Shown here: positions 14,144 to 15,013 of the stretch, piece by piece
Numbering within the stretch: the stretch's first letter is position 1
Layout of the letters: each line of letters starts with the position of its first letter
The notes under the pieces: model-generated
What the model saw: only the letters and a program-made list of their open reading frames with translations
Database searches by the model: none
Told to the model about the DNA's origin: nothing
Translations under genes and position numbers: made by a program
Assembly (NCBI GenBank): GCA_963627215.1
Contig: CAVGAH010000046.1
Coordinates: forward strand, 1 to 15,013
Direction of reading: 5' to 3'
DNA from: CAKQOE01 sp963627215
GTDB taxonomy: Bacteria; Bacillota; Clostridia; Peptostreptococcales; Anaerovoracaceae
DNA: 15,013 bases

Positions 14144-14945
14144 AACCTACCGTAAATACCATATTTACGCAAACGATAATGAGATATCCGACAGGATAAC
14201 GAAAGAAGTAAAAGAAAAAATGGGAGCAGCGGGGTACGAATACTCTGATACGGAAAAGGGCGCAGACCTGATATTCTGCATCGGAGGTGATGGCGCCCTG
14301 CTGCGTCTTCTCAGGAAATACGATTTCCCGGAAACGCCGATAGTCGGTATAAATACAGGCCATCTCGGATTTTTCCAGGAAATAACGATGGATGGCATAG
14401 ACGAGCTGATAAGGATGCTCGACAGCGGTGAATACCACGTTCAGTCGTATATCGGTCTGCAGACTGACGTATATACGGCTGACAGCAGGACAACATACCT
14501 GTCGATAAACGAGATAGTAGTCCGCGGTGACGGCGAGCGCCTTCTTCATCTCGGAGTGCGCGTCGGAGACAATGAAATAACGCGCTTCAGCGGCGATGGA
14601 ATACTCGTATGCACACCTGCCGGGAGCACGGCGTATAATTACTCGCTCGGCGGCGTCATAGTAGACCCCGAAGTGGACATGCTCCAGATAACCCCGATGG
14701 CGCCTGTAAACAACATTGCATATCGCTCATTCACATCAGGCCTCATAGTCCCGACCCACACGTCTATAGAGATATTCCCCGTAGACAACGAGGATAAGAC
14801 GGTTTCGATCATACAGGATGGACGTGCAGTAGTACGCGGTGATGTTAAGAAGATAGTAATAAGCGTAGCCGAGCGCAAGGCTCATATAGTACGCTTTAAA
14901 AACTATAATTTCTGGAAGAAAGTTACGGATAAGATAATAGGTTAA
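14136..14945 (+). CDS. nadK: NAD kinase
   Basis: A complete 269-residue ATP-NAD kinase that phosphorylates NAD to NADP in the cytosol. Motifs in order: FCIGGDG (47-53, catalytic Asp52 in GGDG), GINTGHLGFF (71-80), the SINEIVV segment (123-129) with the conserved Asn-Glu, and the Gly-rich GDGILVCTPAGSTAYNYSLG (153-172). Its ATG lies inside the 3' end of pepF, with GAGGAA 7 nt upstream in the pepF coding sequence, which points to translational coupling. In many Clostridia nadK is followed by argR and recN, which would lie beyond the right edge. Confidence 0.96.
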   Translation: MNKTYRKYHIYANDNEISDRITKEVKEKMGAAGYEYSDTEKGADLIFCIGGDGALLRLLRKYDFPETPIVGINTGHLGFFQEITMDGIDELIRMLDSGEYHVQSYIGLQTDVYTADSRTTYLSINEIVVRGDGERLLHLGVRVGDNEITRFSGDGILVCTPAGSTAYNYSLGGVIVDPEVDMLQITPMAPVNNIAYRSFTSGLIVPTHTSIEIFPVDNEDKTVSIIQDGRAVVRGDVKKIVISVAERKAHIVRFKNYNFWKKVTDKIIG

Positions 14946-14964
14946 TACAAAAAGACGCCCCTAC

Positions 14965-14979
14965 GTTCACTTCGTGAAC
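14965..14979. other. Small hairpin downstream of nadK
   Basis: GTTCAC and GTGAAC form a perfect 6-bp stem with a TTC loop 19 nt after the nadK stop. TAC on both sides would extend it only through mismatches. The nearest T-run (ATTTT at 14991) is 12 nt away, so it is at best a weak terminator. The remaining non-coding DNA to the window end shows no clear gene. Confidence 0.4.
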
Positions 14980-15013
14980 TACGCTGTCGCATTTTACACT
15001 GCAGCTGAAGCTG

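Noticed and set aside
14076..14549. 157-residue minus-strand ORF antisense to pepF/nadK
   Set aside because: Both sense-strand genes are unambiguous, and the antisense translation shows no family motif.
14941..15013. Strong terminator after nadK
   Set aside because: Only a 6-bp stem with mismatched flanks and no adjacent T-tract, so it is listed only as a hairpin.

Overview
The window looks like chromosomal DNA of an anaerobic, low-to-mid-GC Gram-positive bacterium (Bacillota, most likely class Clostridia). The pointers are strong GGAGG-type ribosome sites, heavy use of ATA for isoleucine, a pair of DUF975 membrane proteins, an S-layer-homology (SLH) protein, a lipoprotein-type FMN transferase with NusG-II and Gx-transporter partners, and a group II intron of the type that inserts behind terminators. 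I cannot name the species. There are eleven convincing protein genes, no tRNA or rRNA, and no CRISPR array.

Region 1 (1-2583, minus strand). Three genes read leftwards: a lipoprotein FAD:protein FMN transferase (ApbE/FmnB type), a membrane-anchored NusG domain II protein (EetA-like) and a Gx-transporter/HepT-I family membrane protein (EetB-like). Together they resemble the core of the flavin-based extracellular electron transfer locus known from Listeria. A good sigma-70-type promoter precedes the first gene. Four perfect 9-bp repeats sit in the translation-start region of the second. A terminator follows the third, and the 5' end of a group II intron is inserted right behind it and runs off the left edge. 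Two related ~55-bp direct repeats flank the trio.

Region 2 (2584-8715, plus strand). A probable four-gene operon encodes a MacA/YknX-like adaptor with an apparently duplicated lipoyl/barrel module, a MacB/LolD-type ATPase, a MacB-type permease and a secreted SLH-domain protein. It ends at a perfect 13-bp-stem terminator. Its upstream region carries 11-bp phased direct repeats, an inverted repeat and a candidate promoter. A 26-nt copy of the intron 5' end lies just behind the terminator.

Region 3 (8770-12284, minus strand). A promoter and a hairpin-rich leader of roughly 210 nt precede a very acidic protein of unknown function and two DUF975 integral membrane proteins, probably one transcription unit. 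It shares the bidirectional terminator with region 2.

Region 4 (12335-15013, plus strand). Oligoendopeptidase F (pepF) overlaps NAD kinase (nadK) by 8 nt. The window ends in non-coding sequence with a small hairpin.

The least ordinary items are the two intron 5' ends behind two different terminators, the repeat array at the EetA-like start, the double-module adaptor linked to an SLH protein, and the uncharacterised acidic-protein/DUF975 operon with its structured leader.
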